NCBI GenBank assembly: GCA_018697195.1
Contig: CM031878.1
Location: 10,587,566 to 10,651,565, forward strand
DNA: 64,000 bases
Source: Certhia americana
Lineage: Eukaryota; Chordata; Aves; Passeriformes; Certhiidae
Direction of reading: 5' to 3'
Shown: one piece after another, positions 24,601-37,870 of the stretch
Position numbering within the stretch: the stretch's first letter is position 1
Layout: every line of letters begins with the position of its first letter
Notes under the pieces: generated by a model
Seen by the model: only the letters and a program-made list of their open reading frames with translations
What the model was told of the DNA's origin: nothing
Databases searched by the model: none
Position numbers and translations under genes: made by a program

Positions 24601-27600
24601 TGTAAGCATAACTGCATTTACCTATTTTATTTACCCACAAATTACTCCATCTTTCCTGAGACTTGTTGCAACTTTTGGTTTAGAAGGCAGCCACATAGCT
24701 GAGGAAATTAACTACTCTTTCACCACTTCTGAAAAACTACTTATTTCAGGTATGTATTAGATTGTTTTCCTGATAAATTGCTAAATGAGTTTATATTGCC
24801 AATATTTTCGCTTAGATCTCTTCTTCAGGCTCTTGTGCACCAGCTGAGATATGGTCGTTGCTGAGTTCCTGCAGCTTTGCAACTCTAATACAGCAAAAGT
24901 GCAAACAAGCCTCTGTCAATAAAAATAAAAACATTATGCTATTGTATTTTGACAATGGAAGTTTAAGCCTAGAGGACTTGTGTTTTATACATCAGGAATA
25001 TTTCAGTTACTTTTGCATTAGTATGGCAATTTCATAAAAATTTTGTAGGCTAGATTAAAGACATGGAAGCTGGAATCTGAATCATTTCAGAATTTTCCAT
25101 AGATTTAAAATTTAGACTGTTCATAATCTAAAAGAATTTTAACAATTTACTGTATTGTAAATTGTGTATGTAGACAAAAAAAATGGAGCAGAAAATTGAT
25201 CGGTTGACAAAAGTTAATCCCATGGCTTTCTGTAAATTAACACATCAAGAAACAGGAACAGTAAATAGAAATCAGCATACAAAACAATAAATATGGAAAA
25301 CCCTGAAAATGGGAGATGCTGAGTGAGAGTAGTAGCACTAAAGGTGTTGACATAAAGCACAGGATAAAGTTCCATGTAAGAACTGAACTGACTGTCACCG
25401 AAAGCTACTACTCTCACAATACTGTCTCCAATTCATTATTCATTTGAATGAGAAAGCACAAACAGAAAGTACACAAACAGGAGGATAAGAATGAGATGAC
25501 TGAATCTTATCCTGAAAGGGCGTACTCAAGAAAAAAAAAATCTGTATTTTAATTTTTTAATGCAAATAGGAGTTGGATTCAGAAACAGTAGAAAGGTGCT
25601 AACAATTTTTTTATCTCCCTTTGCCTTTTTCTGAACATTTCCAACCTCTAAAGGAAAAGAAAAAAAAAACAAAACACCCTCCTTTGCTACTACTGTTGTA
25701 ACCCTCAACTCTTCAAAATGTTGTTTTACAAAAATATTTTCTCAAATTCAACTATTTTACTTATTGCTTTCTTTTCTCTCAGTTCTATTCACTAGCCAGG
25801 TTTCCTTCCATGCTGCCCCCATTGCTTCATGCAAAGATGAAGAGAAATATTTACTACATAAACACCAAGAAAAAATAGGATTAATCCTGCTCCTTTTTCT
25901 CCCTCAAGACAGGACACCAGCAATATAGTACATCAATGTCAGTGTCGGTGGAAGCAGTGGAGAGAAAAGTGCATAATGTTTGAGACACCAGATAAGAGTG
26001 AATTCTTCCATCCTATCAGTACTTCCAAATTCTCAAATATTATAGTAGTGATTTAAACCTGAGATGTATACCTGAACCCAGATATATAGGGGTAAAAAAC
26101 TACAAAGAAAAACAAAACCAAACAACCTCCCAAGTAAAGAAATGAAACCCACACAAAGACAGAAAGGTCAACTTTATCATCAATGACAAAAATTCCTCTG
26201 ATGAAAAGCCTCTCACCTCCAACTACTCCAGAGACTATCCAGTGATCCACAGCAGGCAATTTCTGTTTCACCTGTTTCTACCATCTTATCCGAAGTTGGT
26301 CTGTATGGGGAAATTGGTCATTTCTAATACTTAGATCCCAATGTTCAGCAACTGTCAAACACCCTGACTGTCCCCACGTACCTGACAATACATATATTTA
26401 TATACATATCATAAAACCATGTACTATAAACACATTAAAGTGAAAATATACGATCACTAAAATACACCTAGGTCACTGAAGAATTTCTATAATATTGTTT
26501 GGCAGAATCCATGAAATTTTACCTTACACTGCATCACAGCAGCATAACAACTCTTGCAACCTTTGGCAATTTTCACTGGTACTACTTTAGAGAAAAACAC
26601 CTAAGACTTAACCAAGTTACTAACCAAGTAACTTAAGTTATATCCAAGTTATACTGTAGAAGGATTACCCAAGGTGCTCTCTGGAGAACCAAAGTCAAAC
26701 TGCAGCTGATATTTCACTTGCCAAGTGAAACTTGCCTCACAGTTCATTTGAAGGTGGTTTTGGTCTACTGAATAAACTGACTGAAAACAACTTACAGTTG
26801 AAGTCTGAAACTTCTGTGTGTATATATGTAGATATTTAATCCATCACACAACCTTGTGCAGAATAATATAGGGCATACTTTCAATTTAATCCTCCCTGTT
26901 TACTGAAAATGGCTAATTTTATATAGGTTCTTATTTCAAATATAAAGGGCAAGCTCTTCTCTAACTTAAATTATATTCTGTGGACAGACTGACCTCAAAA
27001 CTCCAAATTATGCGTACAGGCCTTCCAAAGCATAACATCTTCTGTGTAAAACCTCAAGAATATTTTGGCACCAACTCCAACATTGTCAAGTAAACCGCTT
27101 CAAAAAGTTTAATGAGCCAAGATGATTCATGAGTCACAAACAACAGCACTGGTAAATACTAGAAATTAAGAAGTACTTCAATGAAGGGGCAAGTACAGCC
27201 CCTGCTTTAACAGCAGTATTTCTCAGGAATATTTATGTATCCTGCAGATGTGTTCATTGGCCTGCAAAGGAGCAGAAAGTTGTCTGGAGTGTTAAAATGT
27301 GGTAGGCAAACAAGCCTGATCAATACAAAATGGTAAACAGGGAGAGGCATCTGACCATCAAACTGCATGTAGTTATTTTCAGCCCTTAACATAAGACTTG
27401 TTAAAAGATATAACAGGAATTCAGTGAGACCTATTTAGCACACAGAAAATCCAAGGTTAAATGCAAAATATATGGTTAAGGCAAGGCCTAACCAACAGAA
27501 TGTAATAACACATTCTTTAAAATATCAGTTTGCATGTCAAAATAGTGTATTGCTATTCTAGTGGCTAACTTCAAAAAAAATTTTCTTACTGACATTTCTG

Positions 27601-27721
27601 TTACAATGCAAAAAGATCTCTTAAGCAGTAGTTAGAAAAGGTGTTTCTTTACAATTTGTTTCTTAATAACTTAATTAATAATTAATCATTCACACAATTC
27701 CAAGAGTCAAAAGGCACAAGC
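24601..27721. other. Non-coding DNA, probably intronic
   Basis: AT-rich DNA with no supported exon, RNA gene or recognised repeat. A short local repeat of ACCAAGTTACT/AACCAAGTAACT lies near 26618-26645. Confidence 0.5.
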
Positions 27722-27812
27722 TGTGTAAGCTGTGGAACGGTTGAACTCAATGCTCTACAGCTGGTCTCCATCTAGGAAGTCTTTTCCAACCAAAATAATT
27801 CTGTGATTCAAA
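27722..27812 (+). mobile_element. Possible CR1 3' end remnant
   Basis: The pattern GGTTGAACTCAATGCTCTAC, then GTCTTTTCCAACCAAAATAA, then TTCTGTGATTC resembles a diverged CR1 3' terminus (normally a GGACTCGATGATC-like part, a CCTTCCAACC-like part and an ATTCTGTGATTC tail). Only about 90 bases are recognisable. Confidence 0.55.
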
Positions 27813-30800
27813 GCTGAGTATGACACCTGACTAGCCAGGAAGACTCTGCTGACGGAGAATTTAAAAGTGACAAAGCTTTTAGAAAGTTTTTTTCCCCCCT
27901 TTTTTCACCTTCTACATCATTTTACTGTGTTTTGCACTTTCTTCAAGCTACGAACTTGAAAAACTGAGAAATTATACTCAGAGATAACTTCAAGTACAGA
28001 GAAGAGTGATTACCATTAATATTAACATATGGTCTCATAGTATGTCTCTCACTGGTTTAATACATCCAGTTGGATAGACTGGATGAAAAATAATAGACCT
28101 TATGGATAGATAGACATTATGAAAAATAATAAAGTGATTTCCAACACAGTAATGCAATCCATTGTTTCAGAAAACAGACTGAAAGGCAACTGACATCATC
28201 ATAGTGAAATAATCAAATATTCTGAAAGGTTGTTTTTTAGGAATCAATACATTTTTTGTTAAGAGCCATAGCTTGACTGCCTGGGGTTTTTTCTGCCTGG
28301 TACTCAAACCGGTTTTCAAACTACGCATTTGTTAGTTCTCTTTGTATCATAAACAGACACACATTCAGGCAGATAATGCAAGCAAGATTAATAATATCAA
28401 GCCAATCATAAAAATTTCTAGCCAGTAACACTTCCCAGTAACAGTACCTAAATTAAAAACTTTTTTTAGTTTCAGTAAATTAAAGCTGTAGTTACAAGGG
28501 TGGCTGGACAAGTAAAGTGAGGTCTAAGAGAAGAACCAATGTAAAACTAGAAAATTATTAGAGGATTTCAGATTTCATTAGTGTTTTTCACAATTAAACT
28601 CCTGCATATGACAATCCATTTCATAACATGATTTAATACTAATGCAAAATGCTATTTCCCACCTCAAACACAAAATATGGGAAGGGGAAGATATATAATC
28701 CAGAAAGGACTCTTCAGTTAATATGTAATGAATGCATGCAACAGTATTACCACAGATATTTTATCTTTTTAAAAAACTGTCCTTTTCACAGATCAAAATT
28801 AAATTGCAGTGTTAAGGAGGCTCTTGCCACAAAAGCTAAATAAAACTTGATAAAGAGGTTTAATTCACCAATTTTGAATAAAAGCATTTTTCCTTACTTC
28901 TCCACTTTTAGAGAGTCAGAAGATCATAGCTGTATACGTCAACTATTTCTGACTACAACTCAACAGCTCTGAATAAACTAGTTTAATAGACTCATTTAAC
29001 GTCAGTAATTGCAAAGTTTCTGCACTACCTATTGTGGAAAAAGTATCACTGTTCAGATAAACAAAGTACCTATTCTATAATTTTGGAGAGGATGTGCACT
29101 AACTAAGAATGGTCACTCCTAATAAATGTCCTTGCTCTGAAAAGAGACATTTAATTTTGCATCATCCATAAAAGCTTGGATTTATAGTCTTTATGCTAGT
29201 ACTACACTGTCAAACTCATGTAATTAACCACCAATTTCATAGTACAGGAAATTAGTAAATTCAACTGAACTTCACTGATTACCACAATTTACTAGCTGGT
29301 CTTAATATAATCATTGCACCCAGAGTACATTTTTTAGCTTAGGGAAACTTAAATGTAGCACACTCAAAACTGGGGAGCTGAAAAAAGAGATGTTCATATT
29401 ACAACTGTTCTGTCATATAAACCTGACCAGAAAAAATATAGTAGGCAGGGTTAGTAGACAGATACCTTAACACTCTCTGTCTTGTACTTTCCAAAAAAAC
29501 ATCTGGTTAAAAATAAGTCATGCTCATCTTCCCCTGAAGTCTTTGGCATTTCCTGCAATATCTTAATAAACCTGCCAATTTAGCAAAAAATTTAAATAAT
29601 CCATGAGATCAAAGCTGTTGTAGGCTCTCTAAAGTGACCATTACAGGATCTAGAAAATAACTGGAAAAGCAAGAAGCATACAATACTGGAAGATATCTTA
29701 CAGCTACTCACTTATACATGTAAAGGAAACAGAAATAATTTAATGGCCAGAAGTTTTAGGACATTATTCAAATTACATTAAAGCACATGAGACCCCTATA
29801 AATACAGTATGGGGGGAGACACTGGTGAAAATTCCACTTCTCTCACCTTTAGTGGCTAGAGAGAAAATATTTATGCTCTTCCCAAACACCAATCCATTTA
29901 ACTCAATGAGAAATTTTTTAGTTAGAATGCTTTACTGAACAGTCATATGTCAAAGATTACACATATTAGAAAATATTTCCATTTAAATCAAATTTAAAAT
30001 AACAAAACTAAGTTGTTTCATCTTGGTAACATTACAGCATTTCTAAAATAAAACACTTCAATTACACTCTACAATTGCAGCTCTAGTACACTTTGATTTG
30101 AATTTTCCCCACAAATATCACTATGTTATTTTCAAAAGTTGGATTAAGGATTTTTATTGATGTAAGAATTCCAAAAACCAGAGATGCCACATACACTGTT
30201 TCTGTTTTGCTTTGGAGCAGAGCCTCATCAAAAATTATACACTCCATTCTGAAAGGAAGTCCTCACTAGATCACGTAACTGCTAATACTTCATATAAGTA
30301 AAAACCAAGACAACACATCACATGTTAATCCATCTTACCCCAAAAGCCTAGGAAAAAAATAAATAGATCCAGGCAGAATTATCAGTTCTATTATATTGAA
30401 ATGTGTGAATTGTTAATATCTTCCAATCAGCCAAAACGTCTCTCAGGATCTAGTTTAGCAACACGTTTTGAAAGACAGTATTCCCAAACTGTTCATAAAT
30501 ACTTTTAATCAAGCACTGCAATACCACAAAACAAACAATGAAATTCACTGCGAATTAGCAGCAAGTGCTCCCTCAGAAGTCAAGTTTTCTCACACAAAGC
30601 TACCCAACTCACTGACATCAAAATACGTCTCTCCATATTTTGCAAGGCAAAAAAGGGCCCATCTAGTTCATGTCAGATACTTGTAATGCTCCAGCCTCAT
30701 TCATACTTCACCCAACCAATATCATCTGTCAATGCTCCACAGAAACAGGACAAGAAAGATCTTTATTTACCTGTACTCCCTGAGCATTCTTTCAAGATGT

Positions 30801-32065
30801 GGCTTTTTCACCAGGTTATGTTAGTGATTAAATAGCCAATTGCAAAATTGTGGGGAAGAATGGGAAAAGAGAGAGATGAGCAAGCCCTTACAATGAAAAA
30901 TGACTACACTTTTCTAAAAAGTAGAAATTAGATTTCTGCATTTCTCTGATGTAAGTCTCAGTTTAAGAGCAGTTCAGTTTAGGTTCAACTAAGCCTGTTT
31001 TCAACTTCACTTACTAAAGTATTTAAATGGCCTTTCCACAAAGCATATTCTAATCACATCACACATACAAGCTCTCACTTACAAAAGTGAGGAGTCAATG
31101 AAGTTGACAAATAAAAAACATGCCAAAAAAAGCATTAATATGTGGGGAAAAAAAAAGTTCTCTTAGCAATACTTGCTCAAAGGAATGACTGGAAAACCTG
31201 AGAGAGCATAAATGCACTGCTACTGCTTCTCTACTCACTCATGTTCAGCAACTATCTTTTCCGTATTTATACAAATAAGTCACACCTTCCAATACGAGAA
31301 AGTTGGTCATCAGTTAATGACCAAAACTGAAAAATATGCATTTTCCCATTTGTGAACTTCATTTTGATGAGCTGCAGAAATTATTTAATTGATCAAATAA
31401 AAATCCATGTACATCAAATATCTAAGTCTCTAAATTCTAAATTGATGAGGTAATGTAAAAGAAGTATGTCACAGGCCAGGGAAGCAGTTCCAAGTTCCAG
31501 GCTGCACAGTATATGGGGAAGGCCCAAGAACTCCTTCATGAAGGTTCTATTTGATCTCACAGGGTCACACCACAAAAATCCACACTGAATCCTTCCATCC
31601 TTGACAACACAGATGTTCTTTATCTTTTATGTACTTTATCCTCCAGGTACTTCATTCTAAACAACAACCTAAATGACATCTCTTCTTTAAGATTTGAACC
31701 TCACTGCTGTGGAAGAGAAGCCTAATTACAGCTCTCAATATCACTGAGGATTTAATACACACTTTTGACTAGAATTTAGACAGCACTATTGTCCCAGCTG
31801 TTGCTAAGGTAAAGGTGAACCATGGCCCATATGCTACAAATACATGGATAATCATAATTGACCATGCAGATAATCAAATTAATGAATAAAGTGAGGACTA
31901 GATTAGCGATTCATGTTTAATTTTTTAATAGAAGTCACACAATTGGATGCTAAGCGCTTTATTTTTATAACCTGTTCAACCACAATAATTTGCAATTACA
32001 TTTTCCCTTCTTCTAGTAAAGGAGTGGATTTTAAAATACAGGTAAGTTACATTTGAGGTGTCACA
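27813..32065. other. Non-coding DNA, probably intronic
   Basis: AT-rich DNA with no supported gene. A short direct repeat (ATGAAAAATAATA at about 28083-28095 and again at about 28118-28130) is the only structure I noticed. Confidence 0.5.
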
Positions 32066-32197
32066 AAGGATGACAGAATATTCTGACTTGGAAGACATGC
32101 AAGGATCATCATTCAGCTCATAAATGAATGGTCCACATAGAAATCAAATCCCCAGCCTTGGTGTTATAAGCATCATGCTCTAACCAACTGAGCTAAA
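32066..32197 (-). mobile_element. tRNA-Ile-derived SINE (TguSINE1 type)
   Basis: On the minus strand the head reads TTAGCTCAGTTGG (A box, 32184-32196), then GTTAGAGCATGATGC, CACCAAGG and GGGATTTGATTTC (degraded B box, 32140-32152). This is the body of tRNA-Ile. It continues into a CR1-like tail (GATGATCCTTGC, TCTTCCAAGTCAGAATATTC, TGTCATCC). A tRNA-Ile head with a CR1-like tail is the layout of TguSINE1 known from zebra finch. The B box and anticodon arm have several changes, so the copy is old and is not a working tRNA gene. Confidence 0.88.
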
Positions 32198-35100
32198 TTT
32201 TACCTATCTTGAAAAAAAATATTAAATACTCATAAAATTGAATCATTATCATTATATCTTCTAATTACTTTAAAACTATACATTTTAAAATATCTGAAAA
32301 TAAGTGTGCTATGCTTTTAAGTTCCCTCTCTTATAAAAGACAAGTACAGTTTTAGCTGTTGGCCGATCATAAATGACTGATTAATGAAAATAAGTATATA
32401 CAAACTAAGATACAAACCCCAGCACAGCTAAAAATAAATATTTGTAGGCCAGTAACATTGAGGGAGGACTAAAGTTGATCTTTGCAGTCTTTCCCAAGAT
32501 CCAGTTGATAACACACACCTTTTAGAAAGATGGATCAATCTTTCTGCTGTGAAACATTAACATTATTTCTCAAGTCACAAGCTCAGTCTGGAGTTTTTTC
32601 TCAATTTTCTGCAGCTTTGTTAGAATTCATTTTCTTTTTTCCCCAAACTGAAAGTTATTCTAGCACAGAGACATAGAAGCTACACATCTTTTGGGGAATA
32701 TTCTAACACTTCAGAAGCATCAAAAATTAAGTATGATACCCTTCTAATTTCACTCACATGTCATCTGAAGAGAAACCAGAAGCATCTCAAACAGATCAGG
32801 CCTCAAATATATTTGATTTGCATCAAGACTTACATATGCACAGCCTAAAGTAGGAATAAGGAGTAGCTAACAGTCTTTCATTCTTATTTTGGATGCCAAG
32901 GCATCTATACAGCCAGGCACACTAACCATTGGTAGCCATTTGTCCAGGCCATAAAACTACCAAGTTTTTGTCCTGTTTCCCAACAGAATAATTGCTAATT
33001 TACCAATCTCTGTACTTAAACACAACTGAGAGTAGGGCATCTGAGCAGCAATGTAAAGATCTTTTCCTCTGTGGAAAGGTTGTTTACATCCAGAAAAAAA
33101 TAAACCCTTCACATTAAACTCACAGGATATGATTGTGGGACACATCTCAATTCATAATCCTTTTTTTCTCTTTAACAGGTGCCACAGGAGACCATAAATT
33201 AGAGCCTGCAGAACTACAAGTGACCTTTCCAGACCAAATGTTTGACATTATTGTCTGCATGCTTTGGCACACGATAATGCTAGTGTCTGAGACACAAATT
33301 CATACTGATGATAGTGTTCTGCATAGTACTGAACTCCTATCTCAAACAATTCAACATTCGCTTACATTTGTGTCTTCCAGGCTCATATTACAAGGAACTT
33401 GAGCTCCCCCCACTGCTAATTATTCCTACTGTTTACTCACAACAAACATTCTTCTCTACTTTTTCTAAGACACTAACTGTCAAGTTATTTCTAAAACATT
33501 TTAAGGTGAGTTCTCATAGATAACTCTCTGCTTTTTCAGTGGACAAGTATCTGAGTTATTACCCAAACAAATACATAAGCATTTTACACAGGTGTTTATA
33601 TGCATATATTTAAAAAAATCTTTCAGGTTATCTGATGCTAAATAATACACCACTGATAAGCGTGTTAGTAAGCTAAATGCGTGCTGAATTTATTAAACTA
33701 CGTTCAGAGTTCAGATAGTTACTGCAAAGCAATCACAACTGGGAGCCCACTACTACATTTCAGCAATTAGCGCTCCAGACCACAACCCACCCCCACCTCA
33801 TTCCCCCAAAATACAAACAACTTTAACTTACAAAGATTCATGAAACACCTAACAATGATTATGAAGAAAACAAATTAACCACAGAACTAAGTAACTACAA
33901 CAGGATCATAAAGCTATTATTAGCCTTAATGGGAAAATCTAGCCTAAAAATTACCATGTATTATCTAAAGTAAAAAGAGCTATTTTGTCTTGTGTGTACC
34001 CACTACTTACAACCATAATAACTGAGTTAATTAAATAAATATTTTATTATATGTGAATACCCTAACATTAAGGTCCTTGTGTTTTCTTATTTAAGGAAGC
34101 AAATATGTTGATATCAATTTTAAGTAATCATACATGTGCGAACCCACTGAAAGCAATCCATTTTCAAAAGTATAATTTTAAAGCACTATTAATGAACCTG
34201 CATGTTACTTCATTTACAGAGTATTTAAAAATCATAATCATGCACATGAAACTCAACTGAATTCCTCCTATCAAGGTAACTGCCATTTTGCAAGCTGATT
34301 AGTCCAAGTAGACTACACTCTCTAGTTAACTGTGCATCAGCTGACTTTCAAAAATTGAACATAATGCCCATGAAAAATGCAAATTAATCCAACCTTCCTT
34401 AGCCAGCAATGAAACAAGTTTAAATTAACCCAACTTAAGTGCAATTGCCACATGCTACACAACTGAACAATTGCCAAAATATATGCAATTGCCACAATAT
34501 ACACAATTGAGCATTCACTGTAACTGAGCATGCAATAACTTCAGATTATCAGGACTTGTGTGGAATTCTCAGAAGTCCACCTACAGAGCTTTTTATAAGA
34601 CTTCATTGAGTAATTGTTTATCAAGACGTGATCAGGAATTTGCTTAATTCCATGACATCATACGTCTACTTTGTGTCTAGAAAAAAGATTTGTCAGGAAT
34701 AAACACATTTACAAAAAAAAGAGAGAATTCCTATTCTGAAGTCTACTAATTAAAGGCAAGCTTTTAATATGCCACTAAATTAAATAAATGGTTCTCATTA
34801 TTCATTCCCCAGGTTGCGGGCTAAAATTATAGTATGATGTGAAAACTGAGAATGTTTACTTTCCAGTAGTATGACGGCTTGTTCATATAATGATATTTAG
34901 TGAATTACAGACAAAACAGTCTTTAAACAATTCCATTTTTATTTCAATTCCTCAAATATTTTAATTATATTTTCCATGGTAAAAATAAATTATCTATTTT
35001 TGCAAATAACATGACTAAATTTTACATCATGCCAGATAGCATGCCAGAGGGAATTGCTCCAGTGAGTAAACATGCAGAGTCATAACTCTAAATAATCTTT

Positions 35101-37507
35101 TATAAAAGTGACTGTAGAGTGCACAGTGTGCTCCTACAACTCTCTAAGCCATTAGTCACCTAACTTATCACCAGAGAAGTTCACCTACAACCTGACTTTA
35201 GTGTATTCAGAAGAGGTCAACACCTGTTTTACATGTAAGTCTGGGCAAGATCTTCAGAGTAACAAAGTCCAGTCATACACATACTTTGAACATGTAACAT
35301 AGAAAATTGATTACTTGGCACTGTGTACTAGCCACTGCCTCCAACACTTCACTTAAAGTCTCAGGAGATGAAACACTTGCTTGAGATATCAGGCAGATTC
35401 TGAAATCCTCCTCAGTGGCAGGATGTTCAAACATTCATCAGTCTCTATCTGACTGGCTCTGTATTTTATGGGGAGGTGACCATTCCCTTATCCTCCTGCT
35501 GAAGGAGTACTACATCTCAGTGCAAAGAAAATTAATTAGAAAAGGGAAAAAACTGAAAAGATAATATGATTTTCAAATAAAGTGGTTCAAACTGAACTCC
35601 AGGATGTAAAAACCTCTCCAGTGCTTTCTATCAACTAACCAATATGGATCCCTTACTTATCACTACAGGAACTGAGTTCCATTTTGCATCTCACACATCT
35701 TAAACTTTTGACTAACATTCAAGGGCTGACCTTTTCAACAACAGTATCAGAACAAACTCCGTTTCTGATCTCACTCCAATTCCTTTTTATGATGTAGAAA
35801 CCAAGACTGAAAATATTACTTATTGCCCTCAAACAGCTATTTTACATGACAATTCCTAGAAATGCATCACACTAAATGCAAAGCTGCATATTAAAACTCT
35901 TGTAATTAAAAATGTTAAGAGTCATGATTTCAAAAACATCCTCTAAAGCAGAGCGCTCAGCATTGAAAAGTTGATATCAACAAGTACTAAAACATTACTT
36001 TTTCTGAGTATCAACTCAAAAGTTTCTTGACCTTTACAGGAAATCCCACACCCCCAGGCTGAAAGTCTTTGCAAAGTAAATCAGAAGTTAATAAATGTCC
36101 CTTGCCTCCAAGAATTCTGACACAAGTCCTTGGATTATGTAATTGTGTAACACTTCTCTGCCACCCCCAGGCCCAATCTTCCTCCAGCTTACAGGAGGGA
36201 TCTGCTCTGGAAATTAACCAAGAGGCCATTTCTAAGGCTGTAGGGTCTGTTGTACACATGACACTTAAGTCCAAGAAAAAACAAAGGAAATATGAAAGAG
36301 GTTTCAGATCAGATAGCAGGAAACAGAGAAATGTCACTCTTGGGAATCTCATTCTATTTTTATTACCAATGGTAAATATTTCTGTGTTCCTTTCATCCTG
36401 AGGGCTCCAAAGCCTAATTTGAACAAGCACTGATTAGTCATATTTGTAACCAAAATTAACAAAATCTGTTCTACTATTACCATACAAATCATGAAGCAAA
36501 ATAAAAAAAAGCCAGTTAATTTAAAATTAAGGTTCTACGCTTGTTCCAGTTAGACTTCCAAAGATAATAAAGACCAACTTCTTCATCTCAGTACTCAACT
36601 TACATGATTACATTCTACCCTCAAAAACATTTAAAAATAAGCATTTGTGGAGCTTAATTGTGGAATTACAATATTCCAGTACAGACCACAGAAAAGCCTA
36701 TGAGGCTTTTTTCCTATGAGGAAATTAAGACTTCTTCTCTGGAGCAGAGCTTCATGACATGAAATAATTCAGGCAAAAGGCTACACACTGAACACCAGAG
36801 AGAAATCAAAATGTTTAATATCATAAAAGACAGGACTGAAAGCAATTGCCAGAGTTCATTCTTTTCCCCAAGGCAGAATCAACAATATCTAAGGCAAATA
36901 CTTTCATTTACATTCATATAACCTGTTGTATTAAAAAGAAACTAAAAACACAATTTAACTTATTTTACACAATCAGTGAAATAATTTTACACTATCAGTG
37001 ACATCCTGTTGTCAGTAAAAAAGGGATAGCAGACTTAAGAGCACCACAATGCATTCACAAAGGTGGGACACATAACTACATACCTACACAGGTAATCTGA
37101 ACTATAGAATCTCCTATCATCTGCTCTTACAAGAAGTAGTCAAAATTTCTGACCTTTTTTTTTCCTATGTAATTTTCTCAGTTTAGAGAAAAAAAAAATT
37201 TAAAACGAACAACTCAAACAATGAATTCCTCTGTGTGAAATAATGCTTCTTTGCTCAGCCAATTCTTATTTCGTACTTCTGGCTTCTGAGGCAATTTCTT
37301 CTCCTTCCCCTCTCTGGCCTCTCTCAGAACACACTTCCCATCCATTCTCATCCCTGAACTGCTTTCCTTGACTGTACAAGCAAATCCACAGTATCTTTTT
37401 GCCTTGGCTTCTTCATAAGGCTTCATAGTTCTTCCTTTATCTTTCTTAAGGGCATTTGTATCTGCCCCACCAGCTCCTTTATCCTGTTACTACAGTTCAG
37501 TCATTAT
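32198..37507. other. Non-coding DNA, probably intronic
   Basis: AT-rich DNA. A pyrimidine tract ending in CAG just before 33180 opens into an 89-codon plus-strand frame with no recognised domain. The element CAATTGCCA occurs three times between 34441 and 34497. A 139-codon minus-strand frame at 36011-36430 has no recognisable pattern and is probably chance. Confidence 0.5.
34440..34515. repeat. Short degenerate tandem repeat built on CAATTGCCA
   Basis: GCAATTGCCAC, CAATTGCCA and GCAATTGCCAC recur within about 60 bases, with a further CAATTG just after. Unit spacing is irregular (roughly 25-30 bases), so it is a decayed tandem repeat rather than a clean minisatellite. Confidence 0.6.
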
Positions 37508-37870
37508 TTCATAGAATAGAATGAATCTGGGCTGGAAGGAACCTTAATTAAAGGTCATCCTCCCTGCCATGGGCAAATACACCTTCTGCTAACACCATCC
37601 AACCTGGCCTTGAACGCTTCTAGGGATGGGGCAGCTATAACTTCTTTGGGCAACATAGTCTCACCACTGTCACAGTAAGAAATTCCTTCCTAAAACCTAA
37701 TCCAAACCTTCCCTCTGCCATCTTAAAGTCATTCCCTGCTGTCCCAGCACTACAGGACCCTGTAAAAGATCCTGTCATTTTGCAAAATGCCCCACTTAGG
37801 TGCTAAAAGGTGCTATGAAGTCTCTCCCCAGAGCCTTCTTTTCTTCAGGCTGAACAACGTTCATAGAAGA
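37508..37870 (-). mobile_element. CR1 LINE 3' UTR copy, antisense
   Basis: Read on the minus strand, the end is AAGGTTCCTTCCAGCCCAGA followed by TTCATTCTATTCTATG, a CR1 3' terminus. On the + strand the reverse landmarks are visible in order: CATCCTCCCTGCCATGGGCA, CATCCAACCTGGCCTTGAAC, TCTAGGGATGGGGCAGC, TAAGAAATTCCTTCCTAAAA and CTGCTGTCCCAGCACTACAG-like parts. The copy is 5'-truncated and moderately diverged. It is the only clear CR1 copy here in the minus orientation. Confidence 0.92.

Noticed and set aside
32140..32197. tRNA-Ile-like sequence on the minus strand
   Set aside because: The B box and anticodon arm are degraded and the sequence continues into a CR1-like tail, so it is the head of a SINE rather than a tRNA gene.
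36011..36430. 139-codon minus-strand frame
   Set aside because: No recognised domain and no convincing flanking splice sites; its length is within chance for 64 kb.
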